A stretch of DNA of 64,000 nt, taken from the NCBI GenBank assembly GCA_013398615.1, contig VZSR01000514.1, forward strand, positions 7,869,316 to 7,933,315, read 5' to 3'. The notes below the pieces were generated by a model that did no database searches, was not told the origin of the DNA, and was given only the letters and a program-made list of their open reading frames with translations. Source of the stretch: Brachypodius melanocephalos (taxonomy: Eukaryota > Chordata > Aves > Passeriformes > Pycnonotidae). A program made the translations under genes and the position numbers. Within the stretch, counting starts at the first letter, position 1; every line of letters begins with the position of its first letter. Below, piece by piece: positions 1 to 12,711 of this stretch.

Positions 1-1699
1 TTTCCTATATTTTACTTTATTGGACAGCAACAAGTGACTCAATGAAAGCATATCCTGCAATAGCTGAATGCTTCTCAGTATCAGCTCAGTGCTTTAACAA
101 GCATGCTTCCCTACAACACAGAAATATTCCCAATATTCCCAAGTGACAGGAATTGTGTGTAAATTGCACCCTCAGTTCTTCACCTAAACCCCAGCTGGAT
201 CCCTTCTATTGCCTTAACTGAGCTTTGGATCAGGCTCCAAAATAATGAAGGGACAAATCCATTGAAGTCTTTATTTATGTCTAGATTGTTTTCCCTCATC
301 AAAGGCTCCCCCGAGGCTCTTCCTCCTGCATTCTCCTGGGCAGAGTTTGTGCCTCCCTGTAAATCAAGCTTCATCCCTGCTCCCTGGAATCTCACAGATC
401 AAACTGGGATTTGCTTCTTTTTTGGTCCCGTGGACTCCTCCACAGCTGCTCATTTTCCTCTTAGTTCTTGGAGCTGCTCAATCAGTGGATTCTTGCCTGT
501 TGCAAGTGTTGCCACAAGTAAAATATTACAGTTTCTAAGAAGAATCACTCAAAGGGAAAAAAAAAATCTTTATGTTCCAGTAGTGCCAAGCAAAGAGAAA
601 AACAATAAGGGGCTGTTTCTGCCTTATCTTGGGCAGGTATGAGGTCCAAGGAGAGTGGGGTCTTTGGATCTACCTTGACTTCTCTTTCCACTTGGATGGC
701 CTGGCATCTTCACTTGCCAAGACAAGAGCTGTTTCACCATTAGAGTATGAGGAAATTATGCCCCATCTACTTGGCCACAGAAATCCAGGGATTTTTTGCA
801 TCCAGGCCAGATTATGGTCATTGTCTTTGCATGAAATGGGTACTTACCCAGCTCTAGGCTATGATCCCTATGTCCCTTCACATATACAAGGTCACTGTCC
901 AATGAACTCCAGTTTTAGGCTGGGAGCCCAATGTCTTAATGTCCTAGAAAATTATCCCACAATCCTGCAGAGTGTAAGGTGAATGCATAGCTAGGAATCG
1001 TTTTGCCAAATGCATCCATTGGGAGACAAAAATAATCATGAAGCATCTGAGATCTGGAGATGGTACTTCTTAAGAGGTCAAATTCATGGGGTAAATTAAT
1101 TTAAAAGACCAGGTAAATCCAAGTTTTAAACACTTTTTTTTTTGGAAAACATTTTAGGAATTTCTTCTTTCATAAGGAATTTTCTGGTAAATGATTGGCA
1201 CAGTATTGAATCTCCTTTTAATTTTCAAAAAAACTCACTGAGTTTACATCCATTTCTCACCATTGCTGCTGGATTTGTTCAAGGAGGAGGAAATATATGA
1301 AAATGTATTTTAAAAAATTAATGAAAATCATTTATTCTGCAAGGAAAGCACTATGATACCACAGTGGTGTACAGCACATCGTTGGAATTTCCCAGAAGTA
1401 ACTTTTGTTTTGGCTTGGATAAATTCTCAGTGATCTGCTCTTCTTCCACAGGTGAGGTTCCTATGGGAAGTCTCATATAAATCTCCTCCTCCTCCATTTA
1501 CACAGCTCTTGTGTGAGATGACATATATGCAACACAGGTTCTAAAAAAAAAAAAAAAAAAAATCATATCTGATAAAATCCCGTGCGCTGTGATTTTAGCA
1601 ATCTTCACATGATCCACTCAGCATATCTGAAAGACAAATGAGAACAAGGGAAAGGACTGTCAAATAGAGAAAGAACAGAACATCAAGCTTCAAAAGAGG
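1..1699. other. Unique non-coding DNA
   Basis: No gene is recognised. Two overlapping plus-strand open frames (262-642 and 629-982) show no signal peptide, domain or repeat that I know, and no convincing splice-site-bounded exon. A 20-base A run lies at 1543-1562. Around 205-240 the sequence weakly resembles an old amniote interspersed repeat (a segment ending in CTTTGGATCAGGC). The rest is ordinary AT-rich sequence. Confidence 0.6.
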
Positions 1700-1770
1700 G
1701 GCTGGCCTTGTGCATGCTGCCCTGCATAAGGAGTCAGGCAATCTGGATTCAATTCCCAGCCTTTCCACAA
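1700..1770 (+). repeat. MIR-type SINE relic
   Basis: The stretch from about 1731 reads GGAGTCAGGC, then GGATTCAATTCCCAGCC (1745-1761), then a TTTCCAC tract. This is the order seen in the tRNA-derived part of MIR SINEs, where the B-box region is followed by a CTCTGCCAC-like sequence. The copy is short and diverged, as expected for an element that stopped moving before the amniote radiation was complete. The upstream boundary is uncertain. It could instead be a chance match to a tRNA B box. Confidence 0.45.
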
Positions 1771-3360
1771 ATCTTCGGTGAAAGTAGAATAGGGTTTTGT
1801 TGGTTTTTTTTGTTTTCTTTTTTTTTTTTCCCCTGATGCTCTTCATAAGTTGTTCAAAAGCATCTGGGATGTTCCCTGCTTTTCCTTAGCAGGGAAAAGG
1901 CAGGAGTATTATCAGCCACGCTAACAAGTCAATTTGACAGGTCATTGTTGGATGAAGAAGCTGCTCCTGATGACAAGTGCACCGGCTCACTTGTGCCTGT
2001 GAGGCTCTTGGAGGGTTCACTCATCAGAGCATTTGGTTACAATCACTCCCTTTGAGTTGTTTAATCAGGATCTCCTGTCAGGCTGCCGTGCCAGGCCAGG
2101 AGACTGAAAGGAGGTAGAAATAGATGACCAAAAGAGATGACAATTCCTAATTATCAAGCTGTATATTTAGTCCTGAGGAGTCCCCGAACAGCAGAGGGTC
2201 AGCTCAGTGATCACGCTGGAGCTGTGCTCTGAGTTTGATGTCTTAAGCAAACCCTTTCAGCCAGCGGCAGGTTCACAGTCAGGGAACAATGGGAGCAGGG
2301 GCTGCTTCACATTTCTGACATACCAGTGATGCCAATTTATGAATTCTTCTATAAATCTCTGGAGATACAAACCATCTGTAAAGAATAAAAAGACAGCAAC
2401 GTTTATGCATTTGGTTACACATAAGAGCAGTGAATGTGTTTTGTTTAGACAATTCCCATGAATTCCAGTCTCAAGAATCACTGACAGCGTGTCTTGTTTG
2501 TGAGTTTTAGATAATGACGGCAAAGCAGAGTTTCCAGATAGCTGTACAAAAACACAGATTAATGAGTGACTGCCTTCCCATTTGTTTTTGTTACTGTGCC
2601 TTTTAAAGGGACAAGTTACACCCTATTTGAATATGCTAGTGGCTAAGCAGAAAGAAAAGAGCTTATCTGCTAATTTAATTTTATCTCCTAAATCAAAATC
2701 AGCTATTATAGGAGCATCAGTTAAGTCTTAATTATATGTTTTTGCTTCTTGAAACTCCTTCATGGAAGAAGTAATAAACAATGAGGTATGCGATGGACTT
2801 AGGGTATTTTCCCAGGTCTTTTATCTTCCTTTGACCTTGGAGGTTATGTGTACAAAATATATTGCAGGATTAGGCCTGAGAAAATTAGGATTTATCATTT
2901 TTAGTGATACTTAGAAGAATTTGCTATTGTATGGGTATTATTTTTCAATGCTTTGCCAGGTTTCAGGGCCAGAACCTATATTTTATTCCTCAGAATGACG
3001 TCCTACCATGTCTAAATAGAAAAAGACAGCCTGTCATCTGATTGACAATGTCGCAGTGTTACCACATGGTCTTTTTTTAAACTCGGAAAGGCAAAAAAAA
3101 ATGGAAGATGAGGGGAAAAAACACATTTATTTCCAGATTAAAATGAGTTGGCAACATGATTCTAGAGTAGTGCTTCCTTAACCTGAGCTGAAGCAGAAGT
3201 TCCGAACTGTTTAATGACATTAATGTACTTTAAAAGAAATTCTTTTATAGGAAAACTTATTTCATAACAAAGTTTATCTCTTCTCAGTGCAAGTTCCTTC
3301 TAGTCTGGGCTGCAGCTTTGCTACACGTAGAAAAGAGGAAACCATTAACACACAAATCTG
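1771..3360. other. Unique non-coding DNA
   Basis: No gene or interspersed repeat is recognised. A T-rich tract lies near 1805-1831 and A runs near 3091-3122. The minus-strand frames at 1595-1846 and 2257-2523 are short and do not resemble any family. Confidence 0.6.
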
Positions 3361-3781
3361 TGGAAGGATTTGGAGCACAAGTCTGATGAAGGGGTATTTG
3401 AGGGAGCTGGTGGAGCTCAGCCTGGAGAAAAGGAGGCTCCTGGGAGGACTGATCCCTCTCTACAGCTGCCTGACAGGAGGGTGGAGCCAGGTGGAGGTCA
3501 AACTGCCAGGTAACAAGTGAGAGGATGAGAGAAAATGGCCTCAAATTGCAGCAGGGAAGGTTTAGATTGGATGTTGGGAGAGATTTCTTCACTAGAAGAG
3601 TGGTCTAGCATTGGAACAGCTGCCCAGGTCAGTGCTGCAGTCACTGTCACTGGGGAGATTTAAGAGGCTTGAGGATGTGCCACTTGTGGATTAGTGGTGG
3701 GCTTGGAAGAGCTGGGTTAATAGTTGAGGTTGATGATCTTAGGGGTCTTTTCCAACCTCAATGATTTTATGGTTCTGTGAT
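3361..3781 (+). mobile_element. CR1 LINE fragment, 5'-truncated
   Basis: This is the 3' part of a CR1 non-LTR retrotransposon in plus orientation. It runs in consensus order: a GGAGCACAAGTCT segment (3372-3384), GAGGGAGCTGG, AGCCTGGAGAAAAGGAGGCTC, a CTACAGCTGCCTGACAGGAGG segment, AATGGCCTCAAATTGC (3534-3549), TTAGATTGGATGTTGGGAGA, and a 3' end with TTGATGATCTTAGGGGTC and TTTTCCAACCT. It ends in degenerate ATTTTATG/GTTCTGTGA units, the usual CR1 terminus. About 420 bp of a 4.5-kb class of element remain. The reverse transcriptase region is missing, so the copy is inactive. The minus-strand frame at 3284-3592 is a by-product of the repeat. It matches the same CR1 subfamily as the minus-strand copy at 63095-63532. 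Confidence 0.93.
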
Positions 3782-6358
3782 CCTACTGCTGTGATGGGAA
3801 AGAGCAGTTGACTCGTTATCACACCCGTGCTGCTTCTAACAATGGTTGAACAGCCTGAGTTATTTGACCTCACAATAATTTTCCCTAATTTTTCACCTAC
3901 ACGCAGTACCCTTCTGTCCTCATACCAACAATCCGTAATTATACAGCTGCACTGGTGTTAGCATCACTCTGATTTCTGCCAGGTTGTCTTGCCATGCAGA
4001 CATTTGAATCAAAGTGGGATCATATTATTTTAATCTATATCTCAGCTGTATATATAGAACCACTATAATTACCCTCTGCAAAATACACTGTCTTGCTGCA
4101 AAAAAATTAGACATATTACTTTTCCTGTTCTCACCTCAGGAAGACAGAATAAGCTCAGGGATCAGAGTGTATGATCACATATAAACCTTGGGGAGTGCAC
4201 GTAGACTTCAGGTTTTTGTGGTGTGTAGGGCAAATTCCCACTAATCCTTAGAGCTGTGTGGCTTGCAGGGTGGTAGCTTTCTGATCCTTTTGGTCAAGAT
4301 GCACTTAGGTCTGAGGTACTCTGGAGACTGATGTCATGACTGAGCCAAGGAGAATTAAAAACACTGATGTGAAGATAGGCTGTGAAAGCGAGGATGTCCA
4401 CGGGGGTATAGGTGTCACACCATGAGAAAAGCAGCAGAATGGAGGCTTTGCTGTGAGGAATGACCTGAAAATCCAAGGCCATTAATGTGAATTTGAGATC
4501 AGCTTTCCACGGCTTTACCAAGGAAGGCTATAAAAAGGACAAAACGCTCCGGGCCACGCAAGAGTGCAGATGTTAATGAAAACAAAAATCAGAAGTTGAA
4601 GCATAACCAATTTAATGCCTGTCCGAGCTTGTACATGAGATATCCACTTGCAAGGCATGAGGCAGGAGCCTGTGACCTCATTTCCCCTGGCACACGGGGA
4701 GAAAGTGTTATTTTCTCATGCCATCACACAGAAACCGGAAGCTTTTCTTTCCAAGTGATAACTGGAACAGATGCAACTTATTTCCCAGTAATGCAGGCGG
4801 CAACATGTGTTGCCACTGCAGTTTGAAAAGTCCATTAATTTAACAGTAAATCCCTTATCCCTGTAAAATGAAAACACCATATTCTACACGGACAGAGAAG
4901 AGCGTATAACTCTGCTTTTCAGATGTTTGAACCTCCAGTGGACAATTGTTCACCAATTTCAATTTACACAGCTGGCTGTCTCATCCTGAAAAGATGCCTT
5001 AGGACTGAGAAAGCATGGAAAGTAAATTACCATCTCATTCCAAACAACATCATTTCCCTCTCCCCCAGGCTAAAACTGAGGTATGTTAATACAACAATGT
5101 TAGGAAGTCAGCCCTGCTTCTGTTGGCACAACATTTGACCTATGTAAAGAGGCCAAAATTTTGTGAATCTGTAGAAATGAAGTTTTGTAGATACCAGAAT
5201 CTTGTTTGCCTTACCTAAAGATGATTATGAGGAAAGGACTGAGGCACACAAAGCAATGAAAGATTTCATTGCAATTAGAGTGAAAATTAAAACAACCCTG
5301 TCTTGTGGAGTTAAAACATGTAAGCAAAAAACGATGTTTCTGCTTTAGGTTAAAAAAATAACCATATTGAGTGTTCTGTTCTCAAGTATTGCCAGTTTTT
5401 GTTCTCCATGTAATAGAGCAGTGGAAAATACTAAATTCAAGACAGTCCAAATCGGTTTCTGACATTATCAACAGTGGGAAGGGAATAATCTGACTCAGCA
5501 AGTTCATTATCGCTAAGTGCACTTGAGCATGCTGAGTTTATAAATTTGATAATGCCTGGTTTATGAGTTTGATTACTGAGTTAAATTATAGCTCACAATA
5601 ATTATCCCAATTAATGCTCTCTCCACCACTGTGCTGGAAAAACTAACAAAACACACAGCCAGATACTGATTGTGAGTCACACATGACAGGAAGCAGGAGA
5701 TGGGGGCTGTGGCACTCCCCCTCCTCCTCCCCCAGACCAACACTGCTGTTTTCCATCCTTACTTCACTCCTGTCAGATTATTTTAACATTTTTGAGTGGT
5801 TTTCCATTCAGAGTACCATACAGTGGCAAAGAGTCTGGAATTGATAGAGTCTCAAGGAATACTGTAAAGTAATATGATTTTTCTATTAAAGTTTTGATGC
5901 TAAGCAAAACCTCGAAATCCATCTAGAAATATGTTTTTCTAAATGATCAGAATTGTTTTCCTTATTCCTGTAAGGGGCATGAGTCAAATAAACAATGCCA
6001 GAGGATGCTATTCCAAGGCAAGTAGAGAAGCTCCATGAAAAGTTCAATGCTACTGGGAGACTAAGTCCCCTCTGCCCTTGGAAATATCCTCCATACTCCA
6101 AACCTTGAGGCACAACATCAGCTGTATTAACACAGCCTGAGAGGTCTCACTCTTCAAGCAGACTTTACCAGAAGTGAAAGGACCTTTTCTTTTGGAGCAG
6201 TGCAACCAGAGGTTAGACAATGCTAAGTGCAGTTCAATGAGGTCTCCTCAGGTGTGGGAACTGACACCCAGCCAGCCCCAAAAGTGCTCCCCCTCTCCAT
6301 CTACCGGCCGAGATGAAGCTGCCAGAGCAGAACTGTGCAGAAAGATGTGTTAGAGGAA
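3782..6358. other. Unique non-coding DNA
   Basis: No gene is recognised in this 2.6-kb stretch. A TATAAAAAG box-like motif sits at 4529-4537 with three CpG in the following 25 bases, but nothing downstream supports a transcript. A pyrimidine-rich tract of CTCC units lies at 5718-5736. The small frames here have no recognisable domains. Confidence 0.6.
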
Positions 6359-6414
6359 TTTTTGCACATCTTTTTACACATTTTTGCACATCTTTTTACA
6401 CATTTTTGCACATC
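6359..6414. repeat. Short tandem repeat, 22-bp unit, 2.5 copies
   Basis: The unit is TTTTTGCACATC followed by TTTTTACACA. It occurs perfectly at 6359-6380 and 6381-6402, and its first 12 bases occur again at 6403-6414. Each unit is itself two diverged half-repeats. This is a small minisatellite with no sign of coding or structure. Confidence 0.95.
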
Positions 6415-7588
6415 AGGATGAGGCACAGAGAGGATGATTGCCTGGACTAGTGCTAACACATCTCTTAGGACGAGTCATCACCTTGGTACTGCCCTCAGCC
6501 CCCATGGTTTGTAGTAAGGTCTTACTAAATATGATCTGTACAAGATCCTGGGAGCAGGACCTAGGAGTGAGTCCCTGTCTGCTCTCCCTCACCACCAGGC
6601 TATTGTATAAAAATCTGGTGTGAGGAGGCAGCAGACACAGCCACTGTAAATACCAAGGACAACAAAGACTTTTTGCAGTCCAGCATGGGCTACAGGGGCT
6701 GCAGGACTGTTCTGGGGGTGCACAGAGTGACACAAAATATTGTGTGAGGGCTGAGTTCAGGTACTTCCAGGCACTGCCAAAATTAGGCAGGCACTGGAAA
6801 AGTCATCTTTTTAATCACAATTTTGGTCCTAGCTGTCCCTGTTGTACCTGGCTCCTGTGTGGACACAAAAGCCATGTGGCTGACACTCCCAATTCCTGCA
6901 GAACACATGGGTGGATGTCTCTCTCACTCAGCTGAGGATCATCCTCTTCTCTTCCCAGCCTCCCATGAAAGCGTGAAAAGCGCGGTTATTCACGCACAAT
7001 AAGGCGCGATCCTTATCAGGGTTTGTTTCTGCAGATGTTGTTAAAACAAGGCAATATCTGTAGCCCCACAAAAGATGCTCCTTTCTCATGCAAAGCATAA
7101 CATTCCTAGCTGAGTTGAATGCCGTGTCAGAGCTGGGTAAGCAGGAATATTCCAGACATTTTAATGCAAGTGCACACTCCTCCAGTGTGAGACGTTTGTG
7201 TATCAGCCAAGGAGAATGCTATCAACAAAATTCGATAGCTGGAGTGGTTCACCATCATCCTTTTTGCAAATGAGGCATGAATTTAAAGACTATCATCAGC
7301 TACAGAAAGGTTGAATTTATATTGATTGTTGCCTATAGTTAAACCACCTCCTCCCTGAGGAGTTTATCTTTAGCCATCTGCAAAACCCTGCCCACGTTCA
7401 TATTGCTATGTAAATAATGTTATAGGAAACATAACCCTGTAAATGAAGTCTGAGGCTTACACTGAAGAATCAGCTATTGGGAGATATGGAACAGCTTAAA
7501 TTTTATGACTATCTTCTTGAGATATCTGGCTATTTCTAGAATTTCTATCTCTTGGTTTTCAAAGACATTTCATGAGCAGGGAACCTTG
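6415..7588. other. Unique non-coding DNA
   Basis: Overlapping frames on both strands around 6413-6733 come from a moderately GC-rich patch and match no known protein. A small cluster of four CpG occurs at 6972-7010 (GCGTGAAAAGCGCGG and GGCGCGATCC). No repeat or RNA gene is recognised. Confidence 0.55.
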
Positions 7589-7633
7589 CACTAGACCAGG
7601 TTGCTCAAAGCCCCATCCAACAAGGCCTTGATC
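7589..7633 (-). mobile_element. CR1 LINE fragment, very short
   Basis: On the plus strand the sequence reads CACTAGACCAGGTTGCTCAA, then AGCCCCATCCAAC, then AAGGCCTTGATC. This is the reverse complement of the CR1 3' segment that encodes GGCCTGGATGGGGCTCTGAGCAACC-like sequence. Only about 45 bp align, with no terminal repeat, so it is an old internal scrap. The flanks do not continue the match. Confidence 0.7.
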
Positions 7634-10600
7634 AAAGAGGTCTCTGGTTCACCCAGGAGAAGGTTTGTCACAGCTGCTTTTAGGGGTTATCCTGTATGTC
7701 CAGACCTTCTTTGGAGTCTGGTAGCTTGATTTGCCTTCTATTTGTCATTCCATTGGTTCTGGGTATTTAAATAGAAACCATAATGGTCCTGAGCTGCCTG
7801 AAATAGTTCTGAGTGCCCACAGGTTCCCTCAGGTTGCTAATGAATTGGGTATTACATGCTGAAAAGCAACAACTGCTTTTGTAGGGAAACAGGGTACAGT
7901 ACAGAAATGAAGCATCTTACCAATTGCTGTGTAACATTACTCTTTCAGCTCCATATTAATTCTACTGAGATGTGGGTGGATATGTGCAGATGGAAGCATA
8001 AATACGAAGTTTTATCTCCTGATCCACCCAAACACTGTCCCTCTCTGTACAGGCAGCCAAGCACATGGTTTAGAAAGAAATTAATGGCTAAGCAATCAAA
8101 GATCTGTACACTCTGTGTGCTTACATGCTGGGTCTGCCAAAGTCTAGAAAGGCAACTATCAACTATTCAATTCTAACAATTGCTGAAAATGTTGATATCT
8201 AATGATCTGAGCTTCCTCTGCTGTAAATTAAAGCACAGTTGTCTTTAAATCAATTGAGTTTCTCAGTCATACTGAAAATTAGATATGATATCAGAAGGAT
8301 AATAAACTGCAAAGGTATTAAGTGACTTTTATCTCTCTGTGATGACCAAATTGATTAATTTCTTTCACCTGATATAGGCAGTAGCTTCTAAACTAAAACT
8401 ACATTTCCTGGGACATTATGTACAATTCCTTTCTGTGAATACAAAAACAACTAATTGTTGAAGACTTTTCCTTGCCATGGTACCTGTTGAGCTCTGATAC
8501 GTGATCAGTGGTTATGAAATGGGATATTTGCACGGGTTCCAAGTGTCCATGTATTGAACATAACCATCACCATTGTTTGTAATCCTTTTTCCCTCAGCCC
8601 CACAGAACATGGGATTCTCTTTCTTTCCTTTCTTCCTAGACCTCAGCCCACTGACACCTAAAACAAAATATGAAACACGCAAGAGCATAGACAATTGTGC
8701 AGGCTAAGACAATTCATGGGACGTTTTCCAGAGTTTTTCCTCTTTTGACTGAATCTATTTCATCAGCTATTTACCCATTACGAGCTTTGGTACCTTTGTA
8801 GTAAGTCCATGTTTTATACCTTATTTAAGCTTCCCTAGTCTCTGACTTGCAAACTCAGAATTTTTTTGTGTTTAGCCTCAGACCAGCATTAATTTTGCTG
8901 TCTTTCCAGGGCTCTGTCGAATCTGAAGAGAGAACCCCTGGTGCTGCTCAGAGGATGCCACCAGGACTGCAGGGTGAGCTCCACGGGCAGGTGTTGAGCG
9001 CATTGGCCAGCAGCTCCTTTCGTGGTCATTTGGTGCACTCCAAGGTGTCCTACCAAGGACACTGGGGTGGCAGAAACCAAAGAGCTTCCTCTGGAGTAAA
9101 ACAACCATGCTGAAATACAGAAAGGTGTTTTTTCTTCCTTGTACTCGCAAAACAACAATCATATCAATTGCATTGCGGGTGTCAGTTAAGACAGGAATAC
9201 CTGCCAGGGAAATGCCTCTTTGATATATATATTTTTTTTTTAAATCAGAATGGCTGAGTCCATTTCAGACATGCATGAACACATCTGTACAGGATTAGCC
9301 CCATCTGAGCAAACATCAATATTCCTACATCACAGGCAGTGGCCGGAGGCATGGATAGACCTGAGGGACCTGCCAAGAGCTACAAGCAGAAGTGTCAGGC
9401 AGCTCCTTGGAAAAGATTCCACCACCAGAGTCCAGGCAAGGACCAGTGGAGCCACCAGGCCCCTCACAGTCCATTTCTGAATTTCTGAGAATCCAGAAAC
9501 AAGGTGCCTGTTTCTGTAGCTCCAGGCACAGCACCTACCTACAGCCATACCTTCCCTTGTGCAAACAGAAGCATTGCACAGCTCGCAGGGAATGCCAGTG
9601 AGCCTGGAAATGAGGTGTTAACACTGAGAAGATTGATTATTTTCCATCCTGAAGAACGTCTGTTTCCCCATAATTTAAGTTTCAAGCCTCTTGTTTCTGT
9701 CTGGACTGGGTTTCAAGAAAAGCTTACAGGATACTGAAAAGCAATCCCTGTCTAGCTGGATAATTTATTTAAATAAAATAAAACAGCTAAAGCATCATTT
9801 TTTTAGACTGCAGTCTTCTTCTTCTTTATTCTTATTATTCCTTCTATTACATATTAAACTTCTGTAATCAATAATATTTATGTAGGGCTATTGTGAGATC
9901 ATTCACGTTCTGTACTGTCTGGCCAGGTAGAGGGTAAAGGTTTAATGCAGTTTTATCACACTTTATGTTTTAATAAGGTCAGCTACAACTTCACACAAAT
10001 TCGGATTTCTATAACCTAATTAAGTCCTTAGAAAAAGTGTTTTTTCAGGCCAACTTGTCCTTTCCTTTCCATGAGGAGGGTGATAAAATCTGCTAACATT
10101 GCTTACTCAGGTGAAGCTCCGTGGCACTCGATTTTGCCATTGATGCCACAAAAGGAAAAGGCAGCAGGAGAAAACCTGAACCACAACATCACGGTGCTTT
10201 GGCCCAGCCCTTCAAACTCTGTCCAGCAGGAAGGGCATGGATCATCACATCTCTCTTCTGGGATTACACACTCACCCTTACGTGTGAAGGAGTTGGGTTG
10301 TAGCCACGTGCTCAGAAGTGTGGCCAGGTCATCCCCATGCTGGTACAGCCTGCAATTGCATATTCACACAATATTCTTTTTTTCATCAGCCTTTGGGTTA
10401 TTCAGGACACCAATTTAGTGCCATATTTTGCTTATTGAACATGGGTTCCATTTCCAGTGTGTGACCGATGAATGTCCTTGGAGGTGAGTCTGTGACATTC
10501 ATGTTTGCTTTGCTCTGCTCAGAAACATTGATGAAATAATTTGCAGAGTGGCAGGAGATGTGAACTGAATTGCCAAAGTCCATTTCTTTCAGTTACTAGT

Positions 10601-11649
10601 CCAAAAGGTCTGAATTTTCAGAAGGCACCAGAATTACAAAATGTATTTTGTGTCTGAGGCTCCTCTTTATCCCAGCCCCAAGTTAAGTGTGATTTGCAGT
10701 TTTGAAGGCTGGGCTTGACCCCATGTTTTAGTCCATGTATTTTCCTCAGCCGCCTTTGTTTTAATGGCTGTGTTTTCCTCCTCAAACAGCTTTTCCAAAA
10801 TCTCTGTCCCTGAGCCTGCACCTTGCACTTCTTTCTCCTTTTTCTCTGTGTTTTCTTGAGTTTCAGTGTGCCAGGGCCAAGCACCCAATAGTGAAGCATT
10901 CATGGGAGCTTTGTGGTCTGGTCTCCTCTCAAGGACAGTAAAAGATGCTGTGCTTCCTTCCTCTCACTTTATCTAAATTTCATGCTGTGCTCCAAAACAT
11001 ATGAGAGCATCCCTGCCCTGCCTCTGATCTGAATGGTGATGACTAAAATAAATAGGTTATTAACTAGAAGCAGGCAGACAGCACAATTTCAGTCCAAATA
11101 GTACAAATCCACCACAGCTAAAAAAAAAGAAAGAAAAGGAAAGAAGATAGGAAACCTAAAAAAGAGTTTCTTTCAGTAGGAATTGCCAGGCTGTCTAAGA
11201 AGAGGTGGCTAGTCCAAACTACAATGTCAGAATATACTCACATAGAATGTTAGAGGGATAAATATTGTCAAGTCATTATCAGTGTACAATGAACAAAATT
11301 TAATAAAGTCGAATGAACCCATCTATCTATCCTTGCAGATTTCCAAATTTCATACACTAATTTCCATGTTCCTCTTTGACACTGAATTTTCAGGAGGAGA
11401 ATTAATTCAGAGAAATGGCACTTAATATAAAATTTAATCATAGCTTTTTCAATAAGTGTGTAATTTTTTTAAGAAATAAAATATGATGTGATCTACATTT
11501 TTGATTAAACAGGGAAAATGCTTATAGGCTTTATCCTGATAGAGCCTCGATTCCTTAAGCAACACATTATGAGATGTTAATTAAATGACAGTAACGTGTA
11601 ACACAGCTCCCATTTTTAATTTATTCAGGCTTCATAATTTTTTTCCACA
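7634..11649. other. Unique non-coding DNA, 4 kb
   Basis: No gene, RNA or mobile element is recognised. A somewhat GC-richer stretch at 8870-9160 opens several overlapping frames on both strands. This pattern indicates composition, not coding. Another multi-frame patch lies at 9325-9740. AT-rich sequence with AATAAAATAAAA lies at 9771-9783, and an A/G-rich tract lies at 11121-11150. Confidence 0.55.
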
Positions 11650-11722
11650 CTGAGAGGATATTCTCACCTTAACAGCAACACAGCTCTGTGAGTGGCAGAG
11701 CTGATAAAACCTGGTTTCCTCC
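11650..11722 (-). repeat. MIR-type SINE relic, reverse orientation
   Basis: The plus strand contains CTGAGAGGAT, CACCTTAACAGC, AACACAGCTCTGTGAGTGGC (11677-11696), AGAGCTGATAAAACC and TGGTTTCCT. This follows the order of a reverse-complemented MIR core: CTGAGGCACAGAGAGG, CACACAGC, GTGAGTGGCAGAGC, then ACCCAGGTCTCCT. Divergence is high. The boundaries are approximate. Confidence 0.5.
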
Positions 11723-12565
11723 AAGATTTGCGGCTGTGGGTTGAGCTCAGCCCCATGGATCAGGGAGCATCCATGGGGAACTTACACCTGCTGCAGCCTT
11801 CCCTGGTGTGGGGCTCTGACAGCAGTGGGGATTGACTCAGACAATGCCAAGGGTGTTTTTGGCTCTGCTGTTTAGGGAATTGTATCCATCAAGGGTGTCT
11901 GGACACCTGGAAATTCCAGACTTTGTTGAATGGGTGCAGATCACAGACATACAGAAGGATGGCTCTGATGTAGGGACTCACTGGGTTTTCAGCACATTTA
12001 TCACACTGCCACCGTCAGAAACATGGCAAAATAGTAAGAACACATCCATTTTACTGAGTGCAATTGCAGCACAAGAGCCTCCAGCCAGCCCCTGGTGGCA
12101 CCAGTTCCATTAGTTTTTCTGGTGTTTCCTGCAGGAGAGGAACCCCACCAGAACATTCCTTCACCAAGCACAGCCCTAATGTTGAGACTGATCAGCATTC
12201 CCCGTGCAGAGGCTGCATCCTCTGGGTCCCTCAGCTGGCAGAACACCCATCCCACATCACTTCTCCTCTGCTGGCAGAGCTTGAACTGACCAGTGCCTTG
12301 AAAATTTCCAAGGGATCGTTGAAAACAAGGCAAGAAGGGAACACACAGAGTGCAAGAAATCACATTTTTCAGGCTGTCTGCACCTGAAACTCAGTCATTC
12401 CAGCACTGATGATAGAGGGAGCCTTTGAAATTCAGTCTCTTACCAGTGGCACTTGGATTCAGTGGGTGAATGAAGCCCCCTGCTTCAGCTCAGGTCAGTG
12501 AGACCCTGTTCCTGCAGGCATTTGGCAGGATGGTGCTCCTGTTGAAATTTATGGGAGATCACCAG
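11723..12565. other. Unique non-coding DNA
   Basis: Four overlapping frames on both strands (11832-12387) fall in one moderately GC-rich stretch. None shows a known domain or consistent reading-frame signal. No repeat is recognised. Confidence 0.5.
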
Positions 12566-12711
12566 GATCTGTGGCTGCCCTGTTCCTGAAAGTGTTCAAG
12601 GCTAGGCTGGGTGGGGTTTTGAGCAAGCTGGTCTAGTGGAAGGGGTTTGGAATTAGTTGATCTTTAAGGTCCTTTCCTATCCAAAGCATTCAGTGATTCT
12701 GTGATTTTATG
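12566..12711 (+). mobile_element. CR1 LINE fragment, 3' end
   Basis: The sequence follows the extreme CR1 3' end: GTGGCTGCCCTGTTCCTGAA, AGTGTTCAAGGCTAGGCTGG, GTGGGGTTTTGAGCAAGC, TGGTCTAGTGGAAGG, GGGTTTGGAATTAG, TTGATCTTTAAGGTCC, then CAGTGATTCTGTGATTTTATG. The segment usually reading GTGTCCCTGCCCATGGCAGG is mostly deleted (about 12643). A run of 16 A follows directly at 12714-12729, which is not the normal CR1 tail. Confidence 0.92.

Noticed and set aside
1731..1768. Possible tRNA gene from its B-box-like GGATTCAATTCCCAGCC
   Set aside because: No cloverleaf or A box can be built upstream. A MIR SINE relic explains it better.
6359..6414. CRISPR-like direct repeats
   Set aside because: The 22-bp units are contiguous with no spacers, in a vertebrate sequence. 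It is a simple tandem repeat.
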